A stretch of 64,000 nucleotides of DNA from an uncultured beta proteobacterium (GCA_903869595.1 CAIPZV010000057.1:88196-152195); one strand, 5' to 3'; shown: positions 52,523 to 61,324, counted from the first letter of the stretch. Notes: generated from the sequence alone by a model not told the origin. A program made the numbers and translations.

Positions 52523-53116
52523 TTACAGCCCGCCGTGGGATTGGGCGGACATCATGAACAGCATGGGGATGGAAAGCATCGTATTGGTGCGCGAGAACAG
52601 CATGGCCATGCGGGCGGCGGCGGCTTTTTCGGCCGGTTCCACTTGCACAATGCCCAGGGCTTTTTTCTGGTTTGGCCAGATGATGAACCAGACATTAAAG
52701 GCCATGATCAGGGCCAGCCACATGCCGATACCAATGGCAGCAAAGCCGATTTGCAAGCGCAGCGCTGCGTGTAAATAGCCTTGCAGGCTGGCGACGATCA
52801 GACCTGTAACCACCGTAGCCAAGGCCGCCCAACGGAACCAAAACAGTGCGGTCGGTGCAATTACCTTGCTGATAGCAGGCTTTTGCTCATCGGGGATTTT
52901 GGGCATGCTGGGGATTTGGACAAAGTTGAAATACCACAACAGGCCAATCCACATGACGCCGCAGGTAACGTGCAACCAGCGGAACACAAAGCTCCACCAT
53001 ACGGGGGTGATTTGTAGTGGGCTGCCTGACACAGCACCTGCGGTCAGGACGATCGCGATGAGCAAGACCAGACCGGCCAGCAGTGTTTTTTGCAGGGATT
53101 GCAATATTTGGCTCAT
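52523..53116 (-). CDS. PuuD-like urate hydroxylase N-terminal membrane protein
   Basis: 197 residues from ATG 53116 with GGAG at about 10 nt. Five to six hydrophobic segments; motif WWSFVFRWLHVTCGVMWIGLLWYFNFVQIP and RTNTMLSIPMLFMMSAQSH match the PuuD N-terminal domain, which is a membrane urate hydroxylase with heme in its full form. The C-terminal cytochrome c domain of PuuD is absent, so the function may differ. It lies upstream of the LivK-like gene on the same strand. Confidence 0.82.
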   Translation of the reverse strand: MSQILQSLQKTLLAGLVLLIAIVLTAGAVSGSPLQITPVWWSFVFRWLHVTCGVMWIGLLWYFNFVQIPSMPKIPDEQKPAISKVIAPTALFWFRWAALATVVTGLIVASLQGYLHAALRLQIGFAAIGIGMWLALIMAFNVWFIIWPNQKKALGIVQVEPAEKAAAARMAMLFSRTNTMLSIPMLFMMSAQSHGGL

Positions 53117-53374
53117 GAGCAAAACTCCAAAAAGATGATTCAGCGAAGAGTCGGATATTAACCGCTGCATGGGCCTAGGGCAAAAACGCGTCCCTTTGCA
53201 GTTCGGGGCCGCCAGGCACCGAGCAGCGCCGCAGGACCAGGGTGCGCCGCGCCGCCGGGCAGGCGCTCACTACAATCTTTGCACTGCGATTGTTGGAGCA
53301 ATGTGCCATGGAGCCGAGTGAACTGTCAGCCATGGGAGCCATTTCACCCCCTCGTCCGGGTGAGGTGGGGCACC

Positions 53375-53896
53375 ATGCTTGAAGCACTTTTCTTGCTGTA
53401 TTTTTTGATGCTGCTGGCGACCCTGGTGTTCAAAAGTCGCATCGTGACAGGGCCTTGGCTGTTCCTGCTAAGGGCTTTCTTTCCGAATTGGAAGTTTTTT
53501 CACGCCACCGGCAATGTGCCCCACCTGTATGCGCGCTGGGCGCTGGCCCATACCGCCCCCGCAGATGCACTGCAATGGTCGCCATGGATACCTATCTTTC
53601 CCCGCCGCCCGCGCCGGGTGCTGCATGTATTTCATAACGCTGATACCAATTTGGCCCTGGTGCAGCAAAACCTGGTGGAGCATCTTGCCGCAGACCTGAA
53701 CCATATGCCCCCTGACGCGGACGCGCGCGCGCTGGTCAGTTACCAATTGGTGTCGCGCCTGGTTTGCCAAAGCCTGCAAGCCCAGCACCCGCAATGCACG
53801 CACGGGCAGTTTGAGGTGCGCATGGTGCTGGACGGAACCACCGGCTTGCTACACGAGGACACCATGATGCGCTCGCCGGTGTTTCCATGCCAGTAA
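53375..53896 (+). CDS. Hypothetical membrane-anchored protein
   Basis: 173 residues from ATG 53375. One N-terminal transmembrane segment (LEALFLLYFLMLLATLVF) and then a soluble region with WPxx segments such as PFFPNWKFFHATGNVPHLYARW; no family recognised. The stop overlaps the HTTM gene start by 10 nt, so the two are translated together and may interact. Confidence 0.65.
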   Translation: MLEALFLLYFLMLLATLVFKSRIVTGPWLFLLRAFFPNWKFFHATGNVPHLYARWALAHTAPADALQWSPWIPIFPRRPRRVLHVFHNADTNLALVQQNLVEHLAADLNHMPPDADARALVSYQLVSRLVCQSLQAQHPQCTHGQFEVRMVLDGTTGLLHEDTMMRSPVFPCQ

Positions 53897-54681
53897 GCAG
53901 CGCGGCCCGGGCGCTAGAGGTCTTACTGGCCTTGAGCATGCTGCTGCAAACCCTGGAATATCTGCGCATACGCCAGGCCCTGACGTTGCATGGCTTGTGG
54001 GCCTGGCCAGTGCAGCGCGCCGACATTCCCCCAGGCCCGGTGCAAAAGGTGCTGGATGTACTGTTTAGCGATAGCGCGATGCATTGGCATTTGATGCTGC
54101 GCCTGCCGGTTTTGCTGGTGCTGGCTTGGCAGGGCAGCAGCCTGGCGCTGTCGGTGTTTTTGTTTGCCAGCCATGTGCTGATGTTGATCCGCTGGCGCGG
54201 CGCGTTTAACGGCGGCAGCGATTTCATGACGCTGGTGGCGCTGACCGGCTTGCTTTTAGCCTCGCTGGTGGCGCTAGGCGGCGACGCGCACTTGGCCTGG
54301 CGCGCGGGGCTGTGGTACGTCTGTTTGCAATCGATTACCTCGTACTTTTTGTCTGGCTGGGTCAAGCTGATGCAGCCCGAATGGCGCAGCGGCCAGGCGA
54401 TGATTATTTTTCTGAATGCCGCGATTTACGGCCCCCTGCCACCCAACAGCGTGTTGCGCAAGCCTTGGGTGGCCCGCCTAGGCGCCTGGGCTTTTATCGG
54501 CTGGGAGTGCGCTGCGCCCCTGGCGCTGCTGCATCCGCTGGTGGCTTTGGTTTTTTGCGCTATTGCGCTGTTGTTTCATTTCCTGGTTTTCTGGTTTTTC
54601 GGCCTGAATCGCTTTTTTTGGGCCTGGATGGTTACATTTCCCGCCATACTTGCGTGTTCGGCGCAGCGGGTTTTTTGGTAA
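53887..54681 (+). CDS. HTTM-domain-like integral membrane protein
   Basis: 264 residues with about six helices. Segments WHLMLRLPVLLVLAWQG, WRGAFNGGSDFMTLVALTGLL, SITSYFLSGWVKLMQPEWRSGQAM and RKPWVARLGAWAFIGWECAAPLALL are like HTTM (horizontally transferred transmembrane) domains, related to vitamin K-dependent gamma-carboxylases. Enzymatic activity is not known for the short bacterial forms. It overlaps the preceding gene by 10 nt. Confidence 0.75.
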   Translation: MPVSSAARALEVLLALSMLLQTLEYLRIRQALTLHGLWAWPVQRADIPPGPVQKVLDVLFSDSAMHWHLMLRLPVLLVLAWQGSSLALSVFLFASHVLMLIRWRGAFNGGSDFMTLVALTGLLLASLVALGGDAHLAWRAGLWYVCLQSITSYFLSGWVKLMQPEWRSGQAMIIFLNAAIYGPLPPNSVLRKPWVARLGAWAFIGWECAAPLALLHPLVALVFCAIALLFHFLVFWFFGLNRFFWAWMVTFPAILACSAQRVFW

Positions 54682-54744
54682 AAGTGGCGACATTGCGCCG
54701 GGTGCCAGCGCAGGCCGCCAGTGCGCTACGTATAAGGAAAAGCT

Positions 54745-55170
54745 ATGTTGGAGTGTTTAATCGTTGGCGACAGCATCGCAGCCGGTCTGGCCGAGCTGCG
54801 GCCTGAATGCAAAACCTATAGCAAAGAAGGTCTGAGCTCGCAAAAATGGAACAAGGAGTTCATGAAGAAGACGCCGCTGATCGCCAAGCGCGTCATCATC
54901 AGCCTGGGCTCGTATGACCATTTTTATGTGTTTACCGAAACCGAATTGCGCGTGCTGCGCAAGCTGACCGAAGCGGACAAGGTGTATTGGGTGTTGCCTG
55001 CCGGTAATGACCCGAAGTACCAGGTGGACATCAGCAAAACGCAAAAAATTATCCGGCGCATCGCAGAAGAAAATGAAGACATCGTGCTGCCTATCACCCG
55101 CACCGAAGAAGATGGCATTACCCCCAATGACAACGGCTACAAAATGCTAGCCGACCGCATCAAAAAATAA
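54745..55170 (+). CDS. SGNH-like protein lacking the catalytic histidine
   Basis: 141 residues, AAGGAAAAG ahead of the ATG. Block I is LIVGDSIAAG with the Ser of GDS; a middle SLGSYDHFYVF could supply the Gly. Block V, normally D-x-x-H-P in SGNH hydrolases, reads DGITPNDNGYKMLADRI, with Thr in place of His, so activity is doubtful or uses another residue. No signal peptide. Function unknown. Confidence 0.65.
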   Translation: MLECLIVGDSIAAGLAELRPECKTYSKEGLSSQKWNKEFMKKTPLIAKRVIISLGSYDHFYVFTETELRVLRKLTEADKVYWVLPAGNDPKYQVDISKTQKIIRRIAEENEDIVLPITRTEEDGITPNDNGYKMLADRIKK

Positions 55171-56950
55171 GCTTTCGCCGCCTGCGCCAGACCAGCAGCC
55201 CCCACACCGCACCGGCCAGCGCCAGCCACCAAGGCCAGGCCGCACGCAACTTGGGTAACAGATAGTGGTGCACTGCGTAATACAAACCCGCTTTTTGCAG
55301 ATCAAAGCCCTCGGGCACTGGCAGCACGCCATAGTCTTGGGCGTATTGGTCGTAGGCGGCGCGCAAAGCGGCAAAGCGTTCCGGGTCGGTGGTCTGTAAA
55401 TTTTGCGTCTCGCCAGGGTCCAGCCGCAGATTAAATAAACGCCACTGGCCATCGCCCAAGGGCGCAATATTTTTCACCAGTTTGTAATCGCCCAAAAACA
55501 GCGCTGCGCTGCCTGCTAATTCGTAGCCCAGTGGCTCGTCAGGGCGATAGGCGTAATCGGCTTTACCCTGCAGCAAAGGCAGAAGGCTGTGCCCGCTTAA
55601 AGCCTGTACGGTGCGGCCCGCATACTGCCCTTGGTGCGGCCGGATACCGGCAGCGTCGAGCAAGGTGGGCACGATGTCGTTCACATGCGTCAGTGCTGAA
55701 ACCACCGCACCGGAGGCCACGCCGGGTAAGCCCGAGACGATGAGGGGCACGCGCAGTCCACCCTCGCCGGCGAAATATTTATAGCCTTGCAATGGCCCCA
55801 CCGTGGCGCTAGCCCAGCTTGGGCCGTTGGCGGAAAACGTACCCTTGCCGCCCAGCGGCTCCACGTCTACCTGGTAGTTCATCCGAACCCAGGCATTAGC
55901 GCTGGGGATGTTGAAGGGATCGGCCGGGTCAGAACCGTTGTCGGACAAAAACACGAACACGGTGTTGTCATACTGGCCGCTCGATTTGAGGTGCTGCACC
56001 AGGCGGCCCACCTCGGCATCCATGGCCTCGGCCATACCGGCATAGACCTCCATCCGGCGCGCCTGCAGGCGCTGCTTGTCGGGCGCCAAACTTTCCCAGG
56101 CCACGGTGCTGGCCAGCGTGGCCATGGGCATACCCGCCGGCAGCATTCCTGTGCGTATCGCGCCGTCGTGGCGGGCTTGGCGCAAGGCAGTCCATCCCTG
56201 GTCGTAGCGGCCACGGTATTTGGCAACAAACTCCACCGGGGCCTGGATGGGAATATGGTTGGCCTGAAAACCGATATAGGCCATAAAGGGCTTGCCATCA
56301 GCGGCCTGTTCGCGGATGTAGCCAATGGTCTTATCGACAAAAAAGCGCGAGGAGTAAAAGTCCTTGGGTAATTGCGCCGGCCGGTCTTGCTCAAACCAAT
56401 GGGTTTTGTCGTAGAGCATCATGTAGGGCCGGTTTTCCCAGTTGTCGCTGCCGCTATCGGCCTGGATGAACGAGCGCTCAAAGCCACGACGGCCCGGCAG
56501 GTTGTCTGGCTCCTTGCCGACATGCCATTTGCCCGCGATATAGGTGTGATACCCGCCATCGCGCAGCATGGTGGCAAGCGTCACGGTATCGGGAGCCAGC
56601 ACACCGGCATAGCCCGGCTTGCCCTCTTGCTCGGGCGGCGTGGTCTCGGGCATATTGCCCACGCCGTTGCGGTGGTGGTCCACCCCGGTCAGCAGCATCG
56701 CGCGGGTGGGCGAGCAGGTGGCGGCCACATGGAAGTTGGAAAAACGGCTGCCCCTGGCGGCCAAGGCGTCGAGATGCGGCGTGGCGATTTCGCCGCCAAA
56801 CGCGCCTACATCGCTAAAGCCCCAGTCGTCAGCGACCAAGATGACGATATTGGGGCGGCTCTTTGGTGCAGCCCAGGCGCAGGGCACCCAGCAGGCGGCC
56901 ATGCCGAGGAATAAAACAAACGCAAGCCAACGGATGTTTATTCGCTGCAT
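55160..56950 (-). CDS. Type I sulfatase (arylsulfatase-like), exported and C-terminally anchored
   Basis: 596 residues from ATG 56950, with GAAGG upstream. An N-terminal signal (WLAFVLFLGMAACWVPCAWA). The formylglycine site is CSPTR at Cys79, and the metal ligands are ADDWGFSDVG and HGAIRTG/SDNGSDPAD. The last 30 residues are a transmembrane segment with Arg-rich end (LALAGAVWGLLVWRRRRK), so the enzyme is probably tethered outside the inner membrane. It hydrolyses sulfate esters; the substrate is unknown. The gene's stop overlaps the SGNH-like gene's stop region. Confidence 0.9.
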   Translation of the reverse strand: MQRINIRWLAFVLFLGMAACWVPCAWAAPKSRPNIVILVADDWGFSDVGAFGGEIATPHLDALAARGSRFSNFHVAATCSPTRAMLLTGVDHHRNGVGNMPETTPPEQEGKPGYAGVLAPDTVTLATMLRDGGYHTYIAGKWHVGKEPDNLPGRRGFERSFIQADSGSDNWENRPYMMLYDKTHWFEQDRPAQLPKDFYSSRFFVDKTIGYIREQAADGKPFMAYIGFQANHIPIQAPVEFVAKYRGRYDQGWTALRQARHDGAIRTGMLPAGMPMATLASTVAWESLAPDKQRLQARRMEVYAGMAEAMDAEVGRLVQHLKSSGQYDNTVFVFLSDNGSDPADPFNIPSANAWVRMNYQVDVEPLGGKGTFSANGPSWASATVGPLQGYKYFAGEGGLRVPLIVSGLPGVASGAVVSALTHVNDIVPTLLDAAGIRPHQGQYAGRTVQALSGHSLLPLLQGKADYAYRPDEPLGYELAGSAALFLGDYKLVKNIAPLGDGQWRLFNLRLDPGETQNLQTTDPERFAALRAAYDQYAQDYGVLPVPEGFDLQKAGLYYAVHHYLLPKLRAAWPWWLALAGAVWGLLVWRRRRKLIF

Positions 56951-57024
56951 CTGAAGCCTTCGTCTGGGTAAGTTGATCACGGCCGCATTGTCTGCCATGC
57001 AAATGGGCCAGATGGATCACCAAC

Positions 57025-57054
57025 AAAAAAGCCCCGCTCTTGTAAAGCGAGGCT
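57025..57054 (-). terminator. Rho-independent terminator downstream of a tRNA-His 3' end
   Basis: On the minus strand AGCCTCGCT (57046-57054), a 7-nt loop and AGCGGGGCT (57030-57038) are followed by a run of six Ts. It directly follows the tRNA-His 3' fragment (57071-57095), as the natural terminator of that tRNA. Confidence 0.8.
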
Positions 57055-57070
57055 AAGCTGATGATTTATA

Positions 57071-57095
57071 TGGGGTGGCTGATGGGGCTCGAACC
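57071..57095 (-). tRNA. 3' end of tRNA-His (partial; att-like duplicate)
   Basis: The minus strand reads GGTTCGAGCCCCATCAGCCACCCCA, i.e. the T loop, acceptor 3' half and CCA of bacterial tRNA-His (ending CAGCCACCCCA). The T-stem 5' side does not complete (the bases before it do not pair), and no rest of the gene follows, so it is a fragment. Such 3' duplicates are left by integrative elements that recombine into tRNA-His. Confidence 0.75.
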
Positions 57096-57467
57096 TAAGT
57101 CAAGATGGCACACAGGGGCTTGCAGGGGCATGTAAGTGCTTGATTTAGTTAGGTTTTTCGTTTAACCATTCCCCTCCATTCCCATAAATAAAGCCTGAAT
57201 AAAGCCCGAGACATAACTTTCAGCCCCTTCAATCGGCATCAAGCACCTATGGCCCCATGGGTGAGTCCGGCCTAAACTCAAACCAAATTCCTAAGTCGAA
57301 CTTTCAAGGCCCACATGAGCTAATCTGGGCCCCTTGGCACCGATCCAAATGGGGTACTGAACTCCGCTCAAACGCGTAAATACCCGGTTTGGACAAGACG
57401 GCAAGTGCCCAAAAAAACCGACCTAGCCCCCGGGATGCCTGATCCACTCCCCACACCAGCAAGACCA
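57096..57467. other. Gene-free stretch of island left flank
   Basis: About 370 bp of mid-GC sequence. Contains short tandem-like AATAAAGCC repeats (57187-57210) and CCCCTCCATTCCC. No integrase or other gene is seen, so the expected recombinase beside the att site is missing here. Confidence 0.5.
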
Positions 57468-57489
57468 ATGGTAACGAATGTGTTACCAT
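57468..57489. promoter_or_regulatory. Perfect 8-bp inverted repeat ahead of the toxin gene (operator-like)
   Basis: ATGGTAAC (57468-57475) and GTTACCAT (57482-57489) with a 6-nt spacer, ending 5 nt before the ATG at 57495. HigA-type antitoxins bind palindromes over their own promoters, so this fits autorepression. Confidence 0.6.
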
Positions 57490-57494
57490 AATGC

Positions 57495-57797
57495 ATGCCG
57501 ATCAAAGTCGAGAAGTACATCCGTGAGGATGCATCCATTCCCTACAAACATTGGTTTGACGGGCTGTCCTCTCAGGCCGCCGCCAAGGTGACCGTTGCCA
57601 AACTGCGTATGGAGCTTGGCAACACATCGAGCATCAAGTGGTTTGATGGCATAGGCGAGTACGTTATCGATTGGGGACCGGGTTACCGAATTTACCTTGC
57701 AAAAGACGGTGACAAGCTAATCATCCTTTTTGGCGGCGGTACCAAGCGTGGGCAGCAACGGGGCATCGATAAAGCCAAAGAATTATGGGCCGAGTAA
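57495..57797 (+). CDS. HigB/RelE-ParE-like toxin (Gp49 family)
   Basis: 100 residues. The fold pattern AKVTVAKLRMELGNTSSIKWFDGIGEYVIDWGPGYRIYLAKDG and LIILFGGGTKRGQQRGIDKAKEL matches the phage-derived HigB-like addiction-module toxins; toxins of this group cut mRNA on ribosomes. The toxin gene precedes its antitoxin, an order typical of HigBA. Confidence 0.88.
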   Translation: MPIKVEKYIREDASIPYKHWFDGLSSQAAAKVTVAKLRMELGNTSSIKWFDGIGEYVIDWGPGYRIYLAKDGDKLIILFGGGTKRGQQRGIDKAKELWAE

Positions 57798-57855
57798 AAG
57801 GCCAGAAAAAAAGCAATGTTTTCTAAGACAACCAGCAAGCACAAGGGGTAATTTA

Positions 57856-58176
57856 ATGGCCTTGACTAGAAATTTCAAAGAAACTGTCGTTGAGCGAGTT
57901 CAAAGCGATGCCAAGTTTGCTCAGGCATTACTGGATGAAGCGGCCACCTTGTTTCTGAATGGAGAACCTGAAACGGCTCGACTGATCCTGCGTGACCTGG
58001 TCAACGCCACCCTAGGCTTTGAGCAACTTGCAGCACTGACGGCCAAGCCAAGCAAAAGTCTGCACCGGATGCTTTCTCCAAAGGGCAACCCCAGCATGGA
58101 TAACCTGGCCGCCATTTTCCGGGCAGTGCGCGAGAGACTTCAGGTCAGCCTGTCTGCGCATTCGGTTGCTGCCTGA
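57856..58176 (+). CDS. HigA-like antitoxin / transcriptional regulator
   Basis: 106 residues from ATG 57856, AAGGGG 9 nt upstream. The HTH region is in LVNATLGFEQLAALTAKPSKSLHRMLSPKGNPSMDNLAAIFRAVRERL; the preceding part binds the toxin. It follows the toxin gene by 58 nt. Expected to bind the palindrome at 57468-57489. Confidence 0.85.
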   Translation: MALTRNFKETVVERVQSDAKFAQALLDEAATLFLNGEPETARLILRDLVNATLGFEQLAALTAKPSKSLHRMLSPKGNPSMDNLAAIFRAVRERLQVSLSAHSVAA

Positions 58177-58352
58177 ATCAGCAATCTCATTAGAAGCTGA
58201 AGTTAATCCACCCTCACCCTTCAATCCCCAGTGCCAGAGTTTGATAGCCATCAACCATGACATCCCGACGGCCCGGTTTTTGACTCCTAGAATGGGTTCG
58301 GCCTAACAATCGCCACCACCCCAACCTAACAAATTTAACGCTGGAGACAACC

Positions 58353-58625
58353 GTGAACAAGTCCGAACTGATTAACCATATTGCCCTCAAATCTGACATC
58401 TCCAAGGCCGCCGCTGGGCGTGCCCTAGCCAGTGCCATAGAGGCCGTGACCAAGACACTGAAAAAAGGTGGGACCGTCAGTCTGGTCGGATTTGGCACCT
58501 TTGGAGTTACCAAGCGCAAGGCCCGCACCGGGCGCAACCCAAGCACGGGAGCTGCGATCAAGATCAAGGCCTCTAAGGCGCCACGTTTTCGCCCAGGTAA
58601 GGCGTTAAAAGACGCTTTGAACTGA
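58353..58625 (+). CDS. HU-family DNA-binding protein
   Basis: 90 residues. [25 protein letters not shown] and [50 protein letters not shown] are HU features, with the Pro-containing arm RNPSTG. Histone-like architectural protein; copies on islands are common. GTG start. Confidence 0.92.
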   Translation: MNKSELINHIALKSDISKAAAGRALASAIEAVTKTLKKGGTVSLVGFGTFGVTKRKARTGRNPSTGAAIKIKASKAPRFRPGKALKDALN

Positions 58626-58670
58626 GGTCGACGGCCATCTAAGGCTGTGTCGCGCAACACTTAAGCCACG

Positions 58671-59255
58671 ATGGCACTCATAACCCACACCCTACCGGGC
58701 CAGCGCGCTCGCCCTGCCAGTTTCGAGGTCCCTCTCGAAATGCTGGCGGCATGCCACGGGCGTGTCCAGGATCAATGTGCAACGCTTCTGCGACTGGTAG
58801 CTCACATGGGCGAGCATGGTTCGGATCTCCCCGCTCAGGAAACCGCCCTATCGGTGATGCGCTATTTTGATAGTGCGGCCCAACATCATCACCAGGACGA
58901 GGAGATTGATCTTTTTCCCGCGTTGCTGGAGTCCATGGCAGGCTCGGATCCGGTGTGCCTGCGCGAGCTGACAGATTCACTGACCCGCGATCACGTTGAG
59001 CTGGAGGGCCGCTGGCGCGCCCTGCGCCTACGGCTGGAGCGTGTCGCAAACGGGAATCCGGTAACTTGGTCAAAACACGAGGTGCCAAACTTTATCGGGC
59101 AATATGAGCGCCATATAGAACGCGAAGAGGCTGAACTTTTACCGATGGCCCAGCGACTGCTCAGCGATTCCGAACTGGACCGCATAGGTCTGGCAATGCG
59201 CACACGCCGAGGGGCTTTTGAACCAGCCCTTGATACCAAGGCAGATGCGACGTGA
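58671..59255 (+). CDS. Hemerythrin HHE-domain protein
   Basis: 194 residues. Metal ligands spaced through the helices: DSAAQHHHQDEEIDLFPAL, TRDHVELEGRW and ERHIEREEAELLPMAQRLLS, the H-HxxxE-H-HxxxE pattern of hemerythrin-like di-iron proteins. Such proteins bind O2 or peroxide or sense iron. On this island it fits an oxidative-stress group with peroxiredoxin and Ohr. Confidence 0.88.
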   Translation: MALITHTLPGQRARPASFEVPLEMLAACHGRVQDQCATLLRLVAHMGEHGSDLPAQETALSVMRYFDSAAQHHHQDEEIDLFPALLESMAGSDPVCLRELTDSLTRDHVELEGRWRALRLRLERVANGNPVTWSKHEVPNFIGQYERHIEREEAELLPMAQRLLSDSELDRIGLAMRTRRGAFEPALDTKADAT

Positions 59256-59329
59256 CCTAAATTGATCAGCCCCCACGGATCAATTTCGACGTTATTCGAC
59301 TTAGCCTCTCTAAAAAAACAGCCTCCAGG

Positions 59330-59623
59330 TCAATCTTTCCGGTAATTAGGCGAGCGTGGGCCATAAAGTAGCCCGTTATTGGGTACCCCCGTAGCAAGAA
59401 GCCTGTCCGTGGCGATACCGGCATACCTGTGGCCGTCTTCAAACGTGCTGACCACAACCTGCTTAATCACGGCAGGAATCAATACCGCTGCCAAACCGCC
59501 CTGCTGCTGTTGCTGTTGTTGATTTTCTGAACTAGGAGCCGAAGTAAATACACCATTACGCATGTGTATGAGGCCTGCAAGCGCGCATTGAATCGCGCCG
59601 CCATAAGCGGCGGGGACTATCAA
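59330..59623 (-). pseudogene. C-terminal fragment of a GNA1162/DUF799-like lipoprotein
   Basis: 97 residues readable. GGLAAVLIPAVIKQVVVSTFEDGHRYAGIATDRLLATGVPNNGLLYGPRSPNYRKD resembles the end of DUF799 lipoproteins of the CsgG-DUF4810-DUF799 set, from memory. There is a Gln tract (NQQQQQQQGG), no signal peptide or lipobox, and no partner genes. The start (TTG 59623) is not family-like, so it is probably a truncated relic. Confidence 0.45.
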
Positions 59624-59703
59624 AAGGATGGTGGCACCACCTTTCAGAAACTACAGACTTCTGGCAAACTGGGCGCCCAAACACTCCTTAAGGGGCTAGC
59701 ACC

Positions 59704-60357
59704 ATGGCACTACGAATCAACGACCAAGTTCCCAATTTCACTGCCGAGACCGATCAAGGCAAGATTGACTTTCATGACTGGATTGGCGAGGGTTGGGCCA
59801 TCCTTTTTTCCCATCCCAAGGACTTCACGCCAGTATGCACTACGGAGTTCGGCGCAGTTGCGCAACTTGCCAACGAATGGGCCAAACGGGGAACCAAAGT
59901 CATTGGCGTGTCTGTCGACGGTGTAGAAGCGCACAAAAAGTGGAAGACTGATATTGAAAGTTTTGCCGCAACGACTGCAGCGTTCCCCATCATTGCGGAC
60001 GAGGACTTAGCCATATCTAAGGCTTTTGACATGCTGCCTGCTGAGGCTTATCTTCCAGACGGACGTACCGCTGCCCATACGGCTACGGTGCGCTCCGTGT
60101 TTATTGTGGGTCCAGACAAAAAACTCAAATTGTCCATGACCTATCCCATGTCTGTTGGCCGAAATTTTGCCGAAGTTCTGCGTGCACTCGACGCCTTACA
60201 ACTGACCTTTAACGTGCCCTTGGCAACACCTGCCAACTGGACTACCGGCCAAGATGTCATTGTGGCGCTTACGCTAAACGATGATCAAGCACGTGAAAAA
60301 TACGGTGCCATTGACATCAAGTTACCTTACTTGCGTACCACTAAAGCGCCCAAGTAA
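59704..60357 (+). CDS. 1-Cys peroxiredoxin (Prx6 type)
   Basis: 217 residues. The peroxidatic Cys45 is in DFTPVCTTEFGAVAQLANEW; the second resolving cysteine is absent. Downstream signatures VIGVSVDGVEAHKKWKTDI and DVIVALTLNDDQAREKYGAIDIKLPYLR are typical of the Prx6 group, which detoxifies hydrogen peroxide and organic peroxides. It is on the island with hemerythrin and Ohr genes. Confidence 0.93.
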   Translation: MALRINDQVPNFTAETDQGKIDFHDWIGEGWAILFSHPKDFTPVCTTEFGAVAQLANEWAKRGTKVIGVSVDGVEAHKKWKTDIESFAATTAAFPIIADEDLAISKAFDMLPAEAYLPDGRTAAHTATVRSVFIVGPDKKLKLSMTYPMSVGRNFAEVLRALDALQLTFNVPLATPANWTTGQDVIVALTLNDDQAREKYGAIDIKLPYLRTTKAPK

Positions 60358-60504
60358 AAGTGTCGCTACCACCTATGTTGTGACGCTCACCAGGCGGTTG
60401 CGAATAAATCATTGCTGTTTATCAATTCCAAAGAAACAATATAGACACCCCTTGACACTGCAATTGCCAATTTTTCCAACCGATCTAATTGAAAAGAATC
60501 CACT

Positions 60505-60933
60505 ATGACCACCAAACTTGATAAAGTTCTTTACACGGCGCATGCGCACACTACCGGCGGGCGCGAAGGTCGCTCTGTGAGCGATGATGGACTGCTCGAT
60601 GTAAAGCTATCACCCCCCAAGGCCATGGGTGGTGCTGGCACCGCCACCAATCCCGAGCAGTTATTCGCTGCTGGATATTCTGCGTGTTTTATGGGCGCAC
60701 TAAAGCACGTTGCTGGAGTAAAAAAGGTAACAGTGCCCGCTGATGCATCTATCGATGCAAGCATTGACATAGGACCAATCCCCGCAGGCTTCGGTATTTC
60801 TGCGCGTCTGGCAATCAGTCTGCCCGGCATGGACCGCTCTGTAGCACAAGACTTGATAGATACCGCACATCAAGTATGTCCTTACTCCAATGCTACGCGT
60901 GGCAACATTGATGTTGAACTTACTTTAATCTGA
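60505..60933 (+). CDS. Organic hydroperoxide resistance protein (OsmC/Ohr)
   Basis: 142 residues. Catalytic cysteines are in FAAGYSACFMGALKH and CPYSNATRGN, spaced as in Ohr; ATNPEQLF supplies the Arg/Gln region. Reduces organic peroxides with dihydrolipoyl-type partners. No ohrR regulator is seen in the window. Confidence 0.93.
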   Translation: MTTKLDKVLYTAHAHTTGGREGRSVSDDGLLDVKLSPPKAMGGAGTATNPEQLFAAGYSACFMGALKHVAGVKKVTVPADASIDASIDIGPIPAGFGISARLAISLPGMDRSVAQDLIDTAHQVCPYSNATRGNIDVELTLI

Positions 60934-60984
60934 TACCAACAGCCTGAATACCCCGTCGGTGCAAAGTACTGGACAGTGCCAACC

Positions 60985-61323
60985 ATGATTAATGGCCTGG
61001 TGCAACTGTTCATATTCCAAGCGCTGGGGGAGTTGCTGTCTAAATTCGCATTGCCCTTTATTCCAGGGCCCGTGCTGGGCTTGGTTTTGTTACTGGTCTA
61101 CCTGAGCCTGCGCGGTCACCTGCCCGCCTCTATTGACTTGGTAGGCAGTAGCATCTTGCAACACTTGGGCTTATTGTTCATTCCTGCCTCGGTAGGGGTC
61201 GTGCTGTATTTGCCCATCTTGCAAGCGCACGCCTGGGCCATCGCAGCAACCTTGATAGTCAGTGTGGTGGCAACGATTGCGGTTACCGCTGGTGTGCTCA
61301 AAGTTTTGTCCAAAGAGCCCTGA
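60985..61323 (+). CDS. CidA/LrgA-family membrane protein
   Basis: 112 residues from ATG 60985; a GTG 9 nt upstream is also possible. About four hydrophobic segments with FIPGPVLGLVLLLVYLSLRG and LFIPASVGVVLYLPILQ, typical of LrgA/CidA holin-like proteins. It pairs with the adjacent LrgB gene, which starts 1 nt after its stop. Confidence 0.88.
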   Translation: MINGLVQLFIFQALGELLSKFALPFIPGPVLGLVLLLVYLSLRGHLPASIDLVGSSILQHLGLLFIPASVGVVLYLPILQAHAWAIAATLIVSVVATIAVTAGVLKVLSKEP

Positions 61324-61324
61324 G

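Noticed and set aside
54312..54806. 164-codon plus-strand frame over the HTTM gene end
   Set aside because: It lies in a different frame inside a recognised membrane protein gene and has no motif.
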